A stretch of DNA of 64,000 nt, taken from the NCBI GenBank assembly GCA_003508835.1, contig PUFA01000225.1, positions 1,178,001-1,242,000 of the forward strand. Reading direction: 5' to 3'. Under the pieces are notes generated by a model. The model searched no databases. It worked only from the letters and a program-made list of their open reading frames with translations, and was not told the DNA's origin. The DNA comes from Eonycteris spelaea. Taxonomy: Eukaryota > Chordata > Mammalia > Chiroptera > Pteropodidae. Of this stretch, positions 1 through 11,220 are shown one piece after another (position 1 is the first letter of the stretch; each line of letters opens with the position of its first letter). Made by a program: the position numbers and the translations under genes.

Positions 1-1009
1 TTCTCGACTCGAACATCTTGCTGATGTCTCCCAAATGGGTTAACAGACTCGGTTCTGGCCTTTGAGAGGAGCGTGGATGAGTTTTATTGGCTCTCAGAGC
101 TGTAAAGGACTATTGTACTCATCCAGGCTCACCCCTTACCTGGTGCCTGAATGCCATGCAGATCCTCCACGCCCAAGCTTAATCTTTTTAAGCTGCTTGG
201 GACCTGAACCTTGGTGAACTCACCTAGATCAGGCTCCCTGTGACTCCTCTGTCTAGGTTGGTCCTCTGAAGCCATTCTCTTTCAACACTGACTTTGCTGT
301 CTGTCGCCTACAGAAAAGCCAACATCTTTTCATGGCAGACCAAGCTCAGTAACCCTCCACCCCACCCCCTCTGCTATCTGCTCAGCCATCGGATCGCTCT
401 GTTTTGGGGGCAGTTTCCCGCAGACCTGGGTGGGGCCAGGAGGAGGACTCAGAAGGAAGTTTAAATCCAGCGGAAAGTTCTCCTTCTAGCAGGATTTCTG
501 TTTGTCAGGAGCAGAGGGGAAGTTTCTTGAAGGACATACCCTTGAAGGTGTTTGTTGTTTAAAAAGCCTCCCCGCATGGGGCACCACTCAGATCGGACTG
601 CGTAGTGGGGGACTGCCTTCCCTAGCGATTCTAAGGCTCCACCCTCCAGCAATAATGGTCAGTGGGAGCACAGGCGACCTTGGAACGAGAGGCCACGGTT
701 TGAGAGGAAAGATGCAGCTGCCCAGTTCTAACTTCAGTGGTTTCAATTTCTCTTCTGTGCCCACAGTGTCGGTGATGGTGGAAATATGGTCAGGTGTACG
801 GGTTTAATCCCTACAGTTCTCTCTTCATATTCTCAGACGCTGCTCCTTTTTATTTCTTCATCCAAACCTCTCAGTTAAGGAGGCCATGGAGGGGGAGTGG
901 GTTTCTGCTTAGGTCCCTAATCACCCTCACCTCAGCCCTTTGAACAGAAATGGGGTATAGGAGTACATATTGGTCATTTCCACCCCTCTTTCTTCCTCCT
1001 TCATTTTAT

Positions 1010-1790
1010 TTTATTGTTTCCCTTTTAAGAAATAATATTTATTGATTCTTTTCTATTTACAACAGCAACTGATGATCCATATAGAAAACTTAGAGATGCA
1101 TAAAAAGTTCTTAAGACCCCCCCCCCCGCCCTACCCCTTGCTGCCCAAATCACAAAATTATCCTTCCCATGAATAGAAAATCAGTATTCACGTTTCTGTT
1201 ATCTTTTTTAAATCAGTTCTCTCTCATATATTTTTAAAAGCTTTTTGTTAGAATGTTTGATTTACAGAAAAGTTGCAAAGATAAACATTCTCATATACTT
1301 TTCAACCTGATGTTAACATCACCATAGCACAATTAGCAAAACCAAAAGAAACCCTGGTGGAGCACTATTCACTAACCTGCGGACTTAATTCAGTTTCCAC
1401 CGGTTTTCCACTAGTATCTGTTTTCTGTTCCAAGACCCAGTCCAGGATATCACATTGCATTAGTATATATCTAATTTTTAAAAATGTATATTCCATTGTG
1501 ATTACTATTTTGTAGCTAGCTAATTTCATTGGTCATATATCATAAATATTTCCCCAGTCAATTAAAATTCTTCGGTCATCACCATTTTTAATGTTCCATT
1601 ATATAGATTTGCCATAATTTGCTTCGCCAATAGCTTATTATTCTGCATTTAAATTGTTTCTAATTTTTCACTACTATGAAGAATGATGAGATGAACACCT
1701 TGTGCATATTTTGATGTACATATCTGATTATTTTGCCACAAGTGAAATCCCAGAAATGAGATTGCTGTGTTCAGGGGACCCATCTGTACC
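1010..1790. repeat. Old L1 (L1M-type) 3' fragments
   Basis: AT-rich sequence whose wording matches the 3' ends of old mammalian L1 elements. Examples are the segment with 'acagaaaagttgcaaagata' near 1265 and the 'cccagaaatgagattgctg' block near 1750. Recognised by eye, so the subfamily is not assigned and the edges are approximate. Confidence 0.55.
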
Positions 1791-2450
1791 CCTCCTTTCA
1801 AAGTCCATAGCCAGAATGTGGCCCTGCTAGTGGCCTTTAAGTTTAAGGAGTGCTTGCCCCAGACCCTGATGCAAGCAGAGGAAGAAGTAAAGAAACCTCC
1901 AAGGGGACCACAGCCTTTGGATGATGGAGATGGCAAGAGGATATGGAACGTCAGGGAGCTCCAGGTCCTTCATGGTTTCTCGTCTGTCTTCCAGGCTAAC
2001 CAGCCCTAGTTAGGTATCTTATCCTGTAGAAAGAGAATAATGCTTGCTCTGAGCCCAAGGATAATGGGAAGGGGCTGTGGGCAGAGGGTGGAGCAGAAAC
2101 TGCTAATGCATTTTTTGCCAGCATCTCTGGTTTCTCCAATATCCAGCCAGACTATTAGCAGTTCCCTAAGGATAGCCTTGCTCTTCACGTCATCTCCCAT
2201 TTCCTATAAATGGGAAGTGGCTAGGGAGTAGGAGTGTGAGTGTGGGGGGGGGGGAGGGGAGGAGGAAGGGAAAGAGACGTGGTGGTTTTCCTACCACTTA
2301 GTGGGGAACTGAGACCCACAGAAGCCATTACTTGTCCAGAATGACCCAGCCTTGTGAATAGTATTATGGGTGTTGGAACTTTAAAGCTCTGAGGTCATAG
2401 GCCAGGCTAAATGAGGGATTGTGCTTTTGCCTTGTTTCTGGAGCCGAGAA

Positions 2451-2452
<2 letters not shown>

Positions 2453-2502
<50 letters not shown>
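2453..2502. repeat. (TG)n microsatellite
   Basis: About 50 bases of uninterrupted TG dinucleotide, directly visible. Length is expected to vary between individuals. Confidence 0.97.
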
Positions 2503-2504
<2 letters not shown>

Positions 2505-2529
2505 GGAAGGGATAATGATTGAACTGAGG

Positions 2530-2655
2530 GATTGCCTCAGTTTATCTGAAAATGATACCCATCTCTCGAATGTCATAAGGATTGAATGAGTAAATACCTT
2601 AAAATCATTTAGAACAGTGCCTGGCACAGTCAGTAATAGCTAACTGTTATTATTT
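2530..2655 (+). repeat. MIR SINE fragment
   Basis: Carries the typical second half of MIR: a 'gcctcagttt' block, an 'aaggattgaatgag' block and 'acagtgcctggcac', in + orientation and diverged. Confidence 0.65.
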
Positions 2656-3359
2656 TTACATGAGGAAGCTACACCAGCAGAAAAAGGGGGAGGAAGCCTT
2701 TTCACAGACAAGGGCCCTATAGCACCCTGTGCTGGGCAGGGACTAGAGAGGGCATCCACCTGGCATGGTAGAGAAGGGTCACTTGTGCTGAGGTGCTGTG
2801 ACCTGGCACTTATCCAAGGTGGCCAGGCTGCTGGGGGGTGGGGCGGGTCCAGATCTCACATCATGATGTTTTCTCACAAGGCATAAGGTATGTAAGCCTC
2901 TGGCAAAAAAGCAGAGAGGGGAGAGGGGGCCTCCTACTCTTCCGAGGTGGACAACTCCCTCCTGCTCCCTGTGCTCTTTCCCCAAGCCTGGAAAATACCA
3001 CCGTTCACTCTCTCGGCTCTGTAATTTTCCACCTGACCTGGAATTCCCCCTGACTCCTGCCCTTTTATCTGAGGCAGTGGGGACACCAGCCTAGGGACCC
3101 AGGACTCCACCCTCGTCTCTTTTGGCCACAAATGGGTATGTCAAAGGCTTTGGAAAGTCACTGGGGCCCTGGAGGGTCACCTCGGAGGGGTGAGTACTCC
3201 CAATTTTTAAGTTAAACTTGTTTAGTGATTCAGAAAGTAGATTCTTGATTTTTCTCTGCTCTCTCTGGCACCCACTCTGTCTTCCCCAGGTCACCAGGGC
3301 TCCATTGTTCCCTCTCTTCTCTATTTCCCTTTCTTCTCTGCCTCCCAGCTGGAGGAGTC

Positions 3360-3492
3360 CTTAGAGATTATCTGGTTAAGTCTTCTTTTCATGGAGAAGG
3401 CCCAGAATATGGAAGGGACTTGCTCCACATCACATTTGGCGGGTAGCAGGGTCAGCATTGGAACCCAGTGCCCCGATGCCCAGTCCAGAGCC
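3360..3492 (-). repeat. MIR-like SINE fragment, antisense
   Basis: Diverged match to the reverse complement of MIR. It has a 'catggagaaggcccagaa' block followed by 'ggtcagcattggaacccag'. Edges approximate. Confidence 0.45.
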
Positions 3493-4149
3493 ACAGCCAA
3501 CTATGTCCTTCCTTCAAAGGTAGTCTGTGATTTTATAGTATTCGAGTCAACACCCTAATAAAACTCTGTGGAGGAAAATGACACAACTTGGTCCCCACCC
3601 CTAGGCCAGCCTGGACCTCCAGTTTTCTGCCTCCCACCTGCCTTGTTCCGCTCTCCTCAGGGGCATTCTGGAAACAGGTATCTGTTGGGATCTTGTTCAA
3701 CAGCTGACAAAGGGAACATTTTACTGGCAAGTATGGCCCCCTTTTATCCATACACACGCTAAGGAGAGAAAAAAAGGAATTTGGCTTTTAACTTCGGCAA
3801 GAGAGATTGAATTGGCTATAAGGAAGCTCTTTTTGCCTCAGAGAATACCAAGCAGTAGGAAGAGTAACTTGGGGAGAATGTGACATCTCCTTTCAAGGGC
3901 TGGTCCCGGACGGGTGAGGCGCTGCTCTGCCCAGGGACAGGAGGGTGGCCAGAAGAGCACGTGCGGGTCATGGTCACAGACTGGCTCCGGGGTTGGGAGG
4001 TGCCCCGCGAAGCCGGGTCGCTTGTACCTAAATGTTTGGGTGGCGAGCGACGAGGGGGCGGTGCACTGCCCTGGGTAATGACAGGGCAGCCTGGGAGCCA
4101 CGCGGGGGCTGCCCGTCGCGGTCGCGGCTACAAAGACAGCTTGGAGACC

Positions 4150-4870
4150 TCGCACTGTCTTCGCTTGGGGACCAGCCCCACCCCTCCGGACCCCCTCTGG
4201 ACACCCCCACCTCCGCCCCGCCTCGCCCCGCCCCCTCCTGGCAGCCCTAGCGCGCATGCTCTCTCCCCCGCGGAGTAACCTGGAGATTTAAAAGCCGCCG
4301 GCTGGCGCGCGTGGGGCCGAGAGGGGGTCGAGGTCGTCGGCCCCGGCCCCAGTGACAGCCGCTCGCCTCGGCCAGGTAGGAGCGCACCCCCTCTTCTCCC
4401 GGGGGACAGGGTCCCGGTGCGGGAAGAGGTAGAGAGCTGTGCGGCCGAGCCCCGCTGTGGCGAGTGCTTTGCGCCCCGCCGGCTGGGTCCGCTCAGCGGC
4501 CGCTCGGCGCCGCGTCCCCGCGAGTCCCAGAGGAGATGGCTGGGCTGCGGGGCTCCGGAGTGCGGGACGCCCGGCTCAGGGCTTCGTGGGGCTGTGTTTT
4601 TTCTCGGAGGGCGAGCTGGGCTGGAGGCGTCCGGGCCCCCTTGTCCCCGGCTGGTCGGCGGTGGGCAGCGGCGGGCGGACCGGCGCTGGCTCCTGTTGCA
4701 CCTCCCGCGTCGGAGTTTTCTTTGGAAAGTTGCATGTATTTTCTTCCCTTGTCTCGGCTTCACCGGAAAGGGGCAGGATGAGTCACTGCGGTGTGCACAG
4801 TCCCGGACTTGGGAGCTGGGAAAGGGGCCGACTGCCGGGACGCCGCGGGGAAAGGTGACTGAGCTTTTTA
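4150..4870. promoter_or_regulatory. SLC45A3: CpG island / SLC45A3 promoter region
   Basis: Dense CpG and G+C sequence with GC boxes ('ccccgccccctcc' near 4225) and a TATA-like TTTAAAA at 4287-4293. It lies at the 5' end of the inferred SLC45A3 transcription unit. The human gene is androgen-regulated; no canonical palindromic androgen response element was noticed in this island. Confidence 0.7.
4315..4375 (+). other. SLC45A3: SLC45A3 exon 1 (non-coding, inferred)
   Basis: Roughly 25 bases downstream of the TTTAAAA box begins a G+C-rich stretch ending in GCCAG followed by a good donor, GTAGGA, at 4376. The human gene has one non-coding first exon followed by four coding exons, and this fits that plan. 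The stretch contains no ATG, so translation of any transcript starting here would begin in the next exon. The start is estimated from the TATA-like box. The donor is seen directly but has not been verified by transcripts. Confidence 0.55.
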
Positions 4871-6283
4871 GGATATTAGTCTTGGAGCCAGGCTCTGGGC
4901 AGGGAGTTGAGGCTGGAATGCGTGCGCCTATGTTCCTCTGTCCGCTTCTGAGGGGAGGAGAGAAACAGAGGCCGCTTTCTCCTCGCCTGCCTGCCATGCT
5001 CAGGTAGGGGTCATGAGGATTCTGAGATCAGCAACCAGGTGTAATGAAGTGATGCCTGGGCCCTCACTGCAGCCTCTCAGGGCTCTAGGCTTAGGCAGTC
5101 TTGGCCTGCTGGAGAAGTCCCCAGGGACCTGCAGGATCTCCAGAGTGAAGGTCAGTCTTCCCACAGTCTCTCCTGTCTCCTTCAGGCGCCTGAGCCGTGC
5201 GAGTTCCTCTTGCCCTTGACCTCTGAATCAGCTTGTATCTTCCCAGCAGACACTCTTGACCTGCTCAGCTTTTCCCTCTCCCCAGGGCCACTCCCCTGTG
5301 CTTCCTTTTTTCTCAAGGGCCAGAGTTGGGGGTAGGAAAGGGTTTAGCATGGTGGGTACCTGGTGAGGACTTGCCCTTCTGGCTTTTACGCAGACCCAAT
5401 CCGATGGAGTGGGGACTAAGAATAGCCCAGCTGCTGACTTGCTGCCCTGGAGTCCACAGCCGGGCATAGTGGGTGGGCCCAGAGTGACCCTTGCTGGGCT
5501 CCTGGAAGTGTTGCCCAGGGGCTTCTGTCTGTTTCTCCTGATGCACTTAGCAGATCTCCTTTCAGAGTCAGATGGTCTTGGTGTGGACTCACCTGCCCCA
5601 GGCCTGGGGGACGAGCTGGCTTATGGGGGTGGGGAAGGCAGTACCCGGGAGGTGCAGGCTGGATGGGAAGCCTGAGAAAACCCATAGAGCAACTTCGAGG
5701 GAATGAGCCGGACAATATGTGAGGTCACAGGCCCTTTAGTTGGATGGGTCCCATCCCCTCATTCCTCCCTTATCTCCTCCCCCCAGGCCTGTCATGGAGC
5801 CAGGACTCTGTTGTTCTAAAAAGTGCTCAGAAAAATGGAGCTTGAGTCAGCAGGATGAATCTGAAGATAAAAATACAGCTGTGGATGAATGTGCAGCTGT
5901 GGACATACAGGCCCCAATTTAGTGTGTGTGTGTGTGGGGGGGGTGGCATTTTCCTATGTACTCACAGAGTGTGTGGTAAGCTCCCTGCCTCTCCTGAATC
6001 TCTGAGTTACCCTGAAAGAGGAGGAAAAGAAAGAGGAGGAGCTGGACAGCGATCTTTGGTGGCCCATGGAGGTCCTTCCAGGCCACTATGTGGTGGAGGG
6101 ATGGAGTGGTTTCCCTTTTCTCAGCCTGTCTGGGTCTCTGGGGAGAAAAGGCAGAAAGGCGGGGATTGCTGAGGGCTCCAAAAGTGAAATTAAGCACCAT
6201 TATCATCTAATGGCACAACATTACGGATGAAAACCCGACTGTCAGAAAGACAGGGTTTCTATCTCTACTGTTCTACCAGCTGT

Positions 6284-6762
6284 CGAAGTTAGTTAACCTC
6301 TTCTAAGCCTCAGATCCCTGGCTACAAAATGAGGACGATAATAATAATGATGATAATGTCTACTCTATAGCTTTGTTATTTATAAAATAAGAACTATAAC
6401 AAATATATAATTATAAAATATAATAATTATAGCTTTATTAAATCATGCATATAGAGCAGGGGTCCCCAACCCCTGGGCTGCGGACCAGTACCGGTCCATG
6501 GCCTGTTAGGAACCGGGCCACGCAGCAGGGGGTAAGCGACAGGCCAGCTAGCAAAGCTTCATCTATATTTGCAGCTGCTCTCCAGCACTAGCATCTCTGC
6601 CTCGGCTCTACCTCAGATCATCAGGCATTAGATTCTTGTAGGAACACTGGTCCCTCGTGCCCAAAGGTTGGGGACCACTGATATAGAGCACTGGACTGTG
6701 TGCCTGATAGGAAATACATGCTCAATAAATGTTAGCTAGTATTAACCGTATCCACTCTATCA
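6284..6762 (+). repeat. MIR SINE split by a hAT insertion
   Basis: The left part (about 6284-6448) carries 'ttagttaacctcttctaagc' and 'aaaatgagga'. The right part (6681-6762) carries the MIR tail 'tgctcaataaatgtta'. A DNA transposon sits between them, so the two parts were originally one element. Confidence 0.6.
6457..6680. mobile_element. hAT-Charlie non-autonomous element (MER1-like)
   Basis: 224-bp element starting CAGGGGTCCCCAACC and ending GGTTGGGGACCACTG, which are imperfect terminal inverted repeats. It is flanked by a perfect 8-bp target duplication ATATAGAG (6449-6456 and 6681-6688), the expected length for hAT elements. The sequence resembles the mammalian MER1 family as I remember it. 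No transposase is encoded. Confidence 0.85.
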
Positions 6763-6867
6763 CGTATTAATGAATGGACAGCAGCATCCAGCATGGGACT
6801 CCATTCTTGGGTTTTGCTGTAGATCTTGTTTCTTTGGGAACAAGGTCTCCTAGACTTTGGGGAGTTA

Positions 6868-7115
6868 GTATGACTAGGAAAGAGGCTGAGCTCTAGCACC
6901 CAGTTGTCTGGGTTTGAATCCTATTTCCTGTTGCACAAGTTACTTTACTTCTTTGTGCTTCTACTTCCTCCTCTGTAAAATGAGGATAATGGTATCTACC
7001 TCACAGTATCGGGAGGCTTAAAAGAGCTAATGTAGGTAAAGCTCTGAGCTTTACCTATAGCAGCTGCAGGTAAAAAGAGCCTGATAAGTGTCAACTGCTG
7101 TTATTTGGTGACAAT
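6868..7115 (+). repeat. MIR SINE
   Basis: Contains 'ctgggtttgaatcc', 'aagttactttact', 'ctgtaaaatgaggataat' and 'ctacctcacag' in the order expected for MIR in + orientation. Confidence 0.8.
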
Positions 7116-7894
7116 GGAGGCAATTATTGTGGTTTACACTTAGAGACCAAAGTTTCTTAGGAAGGAAATTAGACCATATACAACTATATGTAAGCTGTGA
7201 AGGACACATAAGCAGTTGAACTTGTGGTCAATTTGTGCAAAGAACACACCAGGACTGGATGTCCTGATCTCTCCCTGTCAATATTGTGTATGTCTTGTTG
7301 TTTATTTTGTCCAGTAACTTCTGCCTCATTTACCTCTTCACCTTAGTGGTGATGGAAGTGAGTCATGAAGTGATGAAGACGAAGATATATCCTGAAACGT
7401 TAAGAGCCTTCTATGCAGAAAAGTTGTTTGTTGTGAATTTTAGAGACACTATGATAGGGAAGGGGTGTTCTGAATTTGGGTTCAGCTCTGTACTCACTCC
7501 CCAACCCTTAGGGTCCTTTGCATCGATTTCTGGTGTCCAAAAGAAAAACCCAGTCTGGCTTTTCTTTGAACATGCAGAGGCCCTGGTTGCTAGACAGCAA
7601 GGGTAGAGCCTGAACCAGTTGGTACCAGGCCCAGTGTCTCAAACGCTGATGCCACTTGACTCCCAGCAGTAGAGCTGGAGTGTGGAGCTTTGTCCAGTGT
7701 ATTAAGTGTCCCTGCTTGGGGGCAGGGGCTGGTGACATAGCCATCACGAGATGGCCCTGATATCTGGCCAGAAGTTCCTATTTAATGTTTCTCTACTGCG
7801 TGGTCTATTTCTTCCTCCATGGGAAGAAGTGGCACTGACCCTAAATGACTCGTGGGTCCTCTTGCTTCTGATGTTGGAGAAGGGCCTGTCTCAC

Positions 7895-8030
7895 CTGTTA
7901 GCCTTGGTTTCTGTGTCTGTAGAATGGAGATGGTAATATTCACCCTGCAAGATTAGGGCAAGGATTAAATGAGATAGGCGTATTTAGCAAAGTGCCTGCA
8001 CAGACCAGGTGCTCAACCCATGTTTGTTCC
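7895..8030 (+). repeat. MIR SINE fragment
   Basis: Second half of MIR: 'tgtagaatggagatggtaat', 'aggattaaatgagata', 'aagtgcctgcacag' and 'ggtgctcaa'. Confidence 0.65.
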
Positions 8031-9182
8031 CTTCCCCCTCTGTGTTAATTCTGGAGATCAGTCTCTGGGAAGCTGAGATGAGCCATCAGGAAGGGGGTTG
8101 GAAACCAACCCATGGTCCTATAGCCCCACAGTCCCTCAGTCACCAAATTCAGGTTAGAGCAAATGCTTAGCCAAATAGGACACCCTCAGGAGCAGCCAGC
8201 CTGAGACAGCAGTCCTTCTTACCCCAGTGCTCTCTGTCGTGCCCCCATCCCCCCGCCTCTCTAATCTCAAGCATACTTTGAGCTGACAAATAGTGTCCAA
8301 GCTGGCAGCACCTGGCCCATCCCTAGGGATCTGGCAGTCTAGCTTCCTAGTCTTGGCTGTCATCGCTGGAGCAAGCTGAGCATCCGAAAACCTTGAATGT
8401 GGCCCTGCCTTGGATCCCAGGCATGCTGGTTAAATCACATTGGACAGGAACCCTGATTAAGCCTCACCTGTGAGGCCTTCTGCTGTGCAGCCTCCTTCTC
8501 GGGGCCTGGGTGGGGAGTGTGCTCCCTGCTTTCCAGGAACTGCAGAGCTGATGAGTGGGGGTGGGGAACAGGGAAGGACTACAAGCCAGACCAAGGGGAC
8601 CAGGATCCATATCCAACCCTGAAGACTGCTGAGTGAGTGCTGGTGAGATGAGGGAGAAAATGGGGATCCTTGACAGCTTGGGTTCCAGGCAGCCCTGAAG
8701 GAGGCCTGGGGCTTGAGCTGGACAGGGCTCCAGTGAAAGGAGAGGCAGCCCAGGGGAGGTGACCAGAGCACAATGACTGCTTTGGAAGTGAAAACAGGGC
8801 CAGGGCTGTGAAGATTCCCATCTTGGGCCCAGATCTGAGGGTAAAACACAGTCCCAGGATTTTGGGTCTGGTATCTTTTCCGCTACCCCTCAGTGGGGAG
8901 GGGCCAAAGGAGAGGTGGGTTGGTGTGGAAGTCCCAGGCCTCCGTGGCTGTGTTTTTCAGACATCTGCTCTTTTATGCATAGTTTCCATCTGCTCATCTT
9001 TAAAGATTCCGCAACACAGCTGCCTCCTCTAGGAAGCCCAGGAAGAACTGAACCTGCCGCACCTGGGGGACTTGGGTCTCTGCACTCTGATGGCGTTTTG
9101 TCTCTTCCACTAATAGGGGCTGCAGTCTGTGTTCCCAGCACCTTCACAGTGGGCTGCCACGTAATTGGGGCTCAGTAAGTGT

Positions 9183-9234
9183 TGGATGGATGGATGGATG
9201 GATGGATGGATGGATGGATGGATGGATGGATGGA
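9183..9234. repeat. (GGAT)n microsatellite
   Basis: About 13 units of GGAT in an almost pure array, directly visible. It follows 'ggggctcagtaagtgtt', which looks like the tail of an old MIR. Confidence 0.95.
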
Positions 9235-10269
9235 CAGATGGTGCTCTTTCGAGGAGGTTCCTTTGCACATATGGAGGCAGACCTCCTCCAAGGGTGGGCA
9301 AGCTAGGGCTCTTTCGTTAAAAATAATAATAATAAATGATCACACCTTGCTCACACTGAGTGACTGTTTTTGAGAACACCTTTCCACAGGACTGAGACTA
9401 GCCTAGAGCCCCCTGCTGATAAATGGGGCTGGTCACTGATCCTAAGATATCAGGGCTGAGAGGTCCTTAGAAACCACTGAATTTGAGATCCTACAGGTGG
9501 GACATGAAGAGCTGGGACCAGCACCTTGGTTTGACTGCCAGCTCTGCTCTACTCACCTGTGGGTCTGTCCAGACCCTCCACCCCCTGGCCTCTTTCTGTG
9601 TACTTCATCTCTAAGGGAGGCCAGCACAGGGAGGGGACAAGGGTTTTCTGTGCAGATGAGGAGAGCTGCTTGGTCTGGCTGACTGGCAAAGTTCAAGTTC
9701 ACTAGGACGGAGGCCAGTTGAGGTTTCACTTTGCAGGGGCTGCAGGAAGAGAAGGGAAGAGGGAGAGGGAACTTGCCCTGGAGACTGTACCCAACTCCCC
9801 GTTCTCCCGTATTCCTCTTTCCCCACCCTGGACCAAGGAGTTTCTCTGGACCACTACCCGACTTCTTAGGGAAACATTTATTGTGGCCCAAGTAGAGAAC
9901 CAATTTGATTACCAGTTTCTGCTCTGGGAGGGAGTAGGGAAAAGGGCAGTTCTGCCCCCAGATGTCTTGGTTTCCCAGCTCAGTTTCAGGTGACCGCTGA
10001 CCCGTGGCACTCTGCAGTGTTTGAGCAGCATGAAGGCAGGTGAAGGGCGGGCTCACTGTGATGCTGGGGGCTCTTCTCCACTGGGTTTCCCTTGTCACTC
10101 TCTGTGGAGTGCTGTGACTCCCCCCCCCCCCCCGCCCAAGCCATGTAGCCTTGTCAATGAGCACTCAGTGGCACCTGTCCATGGAGAGCCCCCTCTGTGT
10201 GTGGGCTGGTACGGGTGGGTGTGAGACATATAGTTGTACCGTCGTAAAGAACCTGAGACAGCATCTAGA

Positions 10270-10395
10270 CTAGATCTCATTTTACAGGTGTGGAAACTGA
10301 GTCCCAGAGAGGTGAAATGGCTTATTTAGGCTACACAGCTACAGACGTTGCTGAAACTGAACTACCTGTTGTGGCTCCCAGTTCAGATCACTTTC
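10270..10395 (-). repeat. MIR SINE fragment, antisense
   Basis: Reverse-complement MIR wording: 'attttacaggtgtggaaact', 'gagtcccagagaggtgaa' and 'ctacacagctac'. Confidence 0.7.
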
Positions 10396-10434
10396 TAGAT
10401 GGTTTTTGAATGGTTTGAATTTTCCATTCAACTC

Positions 10435-10620
10435 TTTTTATGTGTGCAACCTTGGGCATGTTAATGAATTTCTTAATTTTTATTCTGGTGAAGTAGGAAT
10501 ATTAAATAGTACCTACTTTGTAGGATTGTACAAATGGTATAAATTACAGAGAGAAGGTATGTCAGGTACCCAGCACATGCCAGATACCTCCTGGACAGTT
10601 AGGAGGTGCAGTTATGATTA
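10435..10620 (+). repeat. MIR SINE fragment
   Basis: Contains 'caaccttgggcatgttaatg', 'agtacctactttgtaggatt' and later 'aggtacccagcacatgcc'. It is diverged and in + orientation. Confidence 0.6.
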
Positions 10621-11019
10621 TTTCCCCTGTGGATGGGAACCACCCTGTCTCATAACTTTGGGATGTTTATCCTACCCTCTGTCTCCATGCCTAGCTTCCA
10701 ACACTAGGCAGGTCTGCTGCAGTGACCTCTGCTTACCTGTTGGGGCCAGCACCTGGGGAGGCATTTACATTCTTGGCATTCCTCTTGCTTCTGGGGGCTT
10801 AAAGAGGCGCTATTGTGGGTGAGGGAGGCTCCAGGTTGAGAGGGGAATGGAAGGGAGAAGAAAGGGGTAGCTGGTCGCCCTCCGACCTCTGCTGCTCCTG
10901 CTTGGGAGCGAGAAGGCCCCCTCTCAGGTTTCTCCGCTGAAGAAGCCCAGGCAGCTGGAGGAGACGCTGCTGGGACTTCCACATACTTTCTCGCAAGCGC
11001 TGTGAAGTTGCTGGTATTG

Positions 11020-11220
11020 ACCTAAGTTTCCTTGCCTACCAAATGGGTATCTTCTTTGGACCCACCTCATCGAATGGCTGGAAGATTAAAATGCTTGAAA
11101 GAGTGCCTGGCATGTAGTAAACCTCAGTGTCAACTGCTGTCATTAATTGCCGATGAGGAAACTGAGGCGCAGGGAGGTCAGTTAACAAGGTCACACTGTC
11201 GTAATAGGTGTGATAGGCCA
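11020..11220. repeat. Two adjoining MIR fragments in opposite orientation
   Basis: The left part ('taccaaatgggta', 'agagtgcctggcatgtagta') reads as MIR on the + strand. The right part ('gatgaggaaactgaggcgca', 'aacaaggtcacac') reads as MIR on the - strand. Confidence 0.6.

Larger units (their letters stand above)
1..4150. other. Upstream flank of SLC45A3, no gene recognised
   Basis: No open frame here has gene-like features. The reading frames are short and lack recognisable domains. The stretch contains old L1 fragments around 1010-1790, a TG microsatellite, and MIR remnants near 2530-2650 (+) and 3360-3490 (-). In human the next gene in this direction is NUCKS1, but nothing here resembles it. 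Confidence 0.6.

Noticed and set aside
4128..4997. 289-codon open frame on the - strand through the SLC45A3 CpG island
   Set aside because: G+C-rich DNA has few stop codons. The translation is low-complexity Pro/Arg/Gly/Ser with no domain, and other frames here are equally open.
9179..9373. Repetitive DGWM-type peptide frame
   Set aside because: It is the translation of the GGAT microsatellite.
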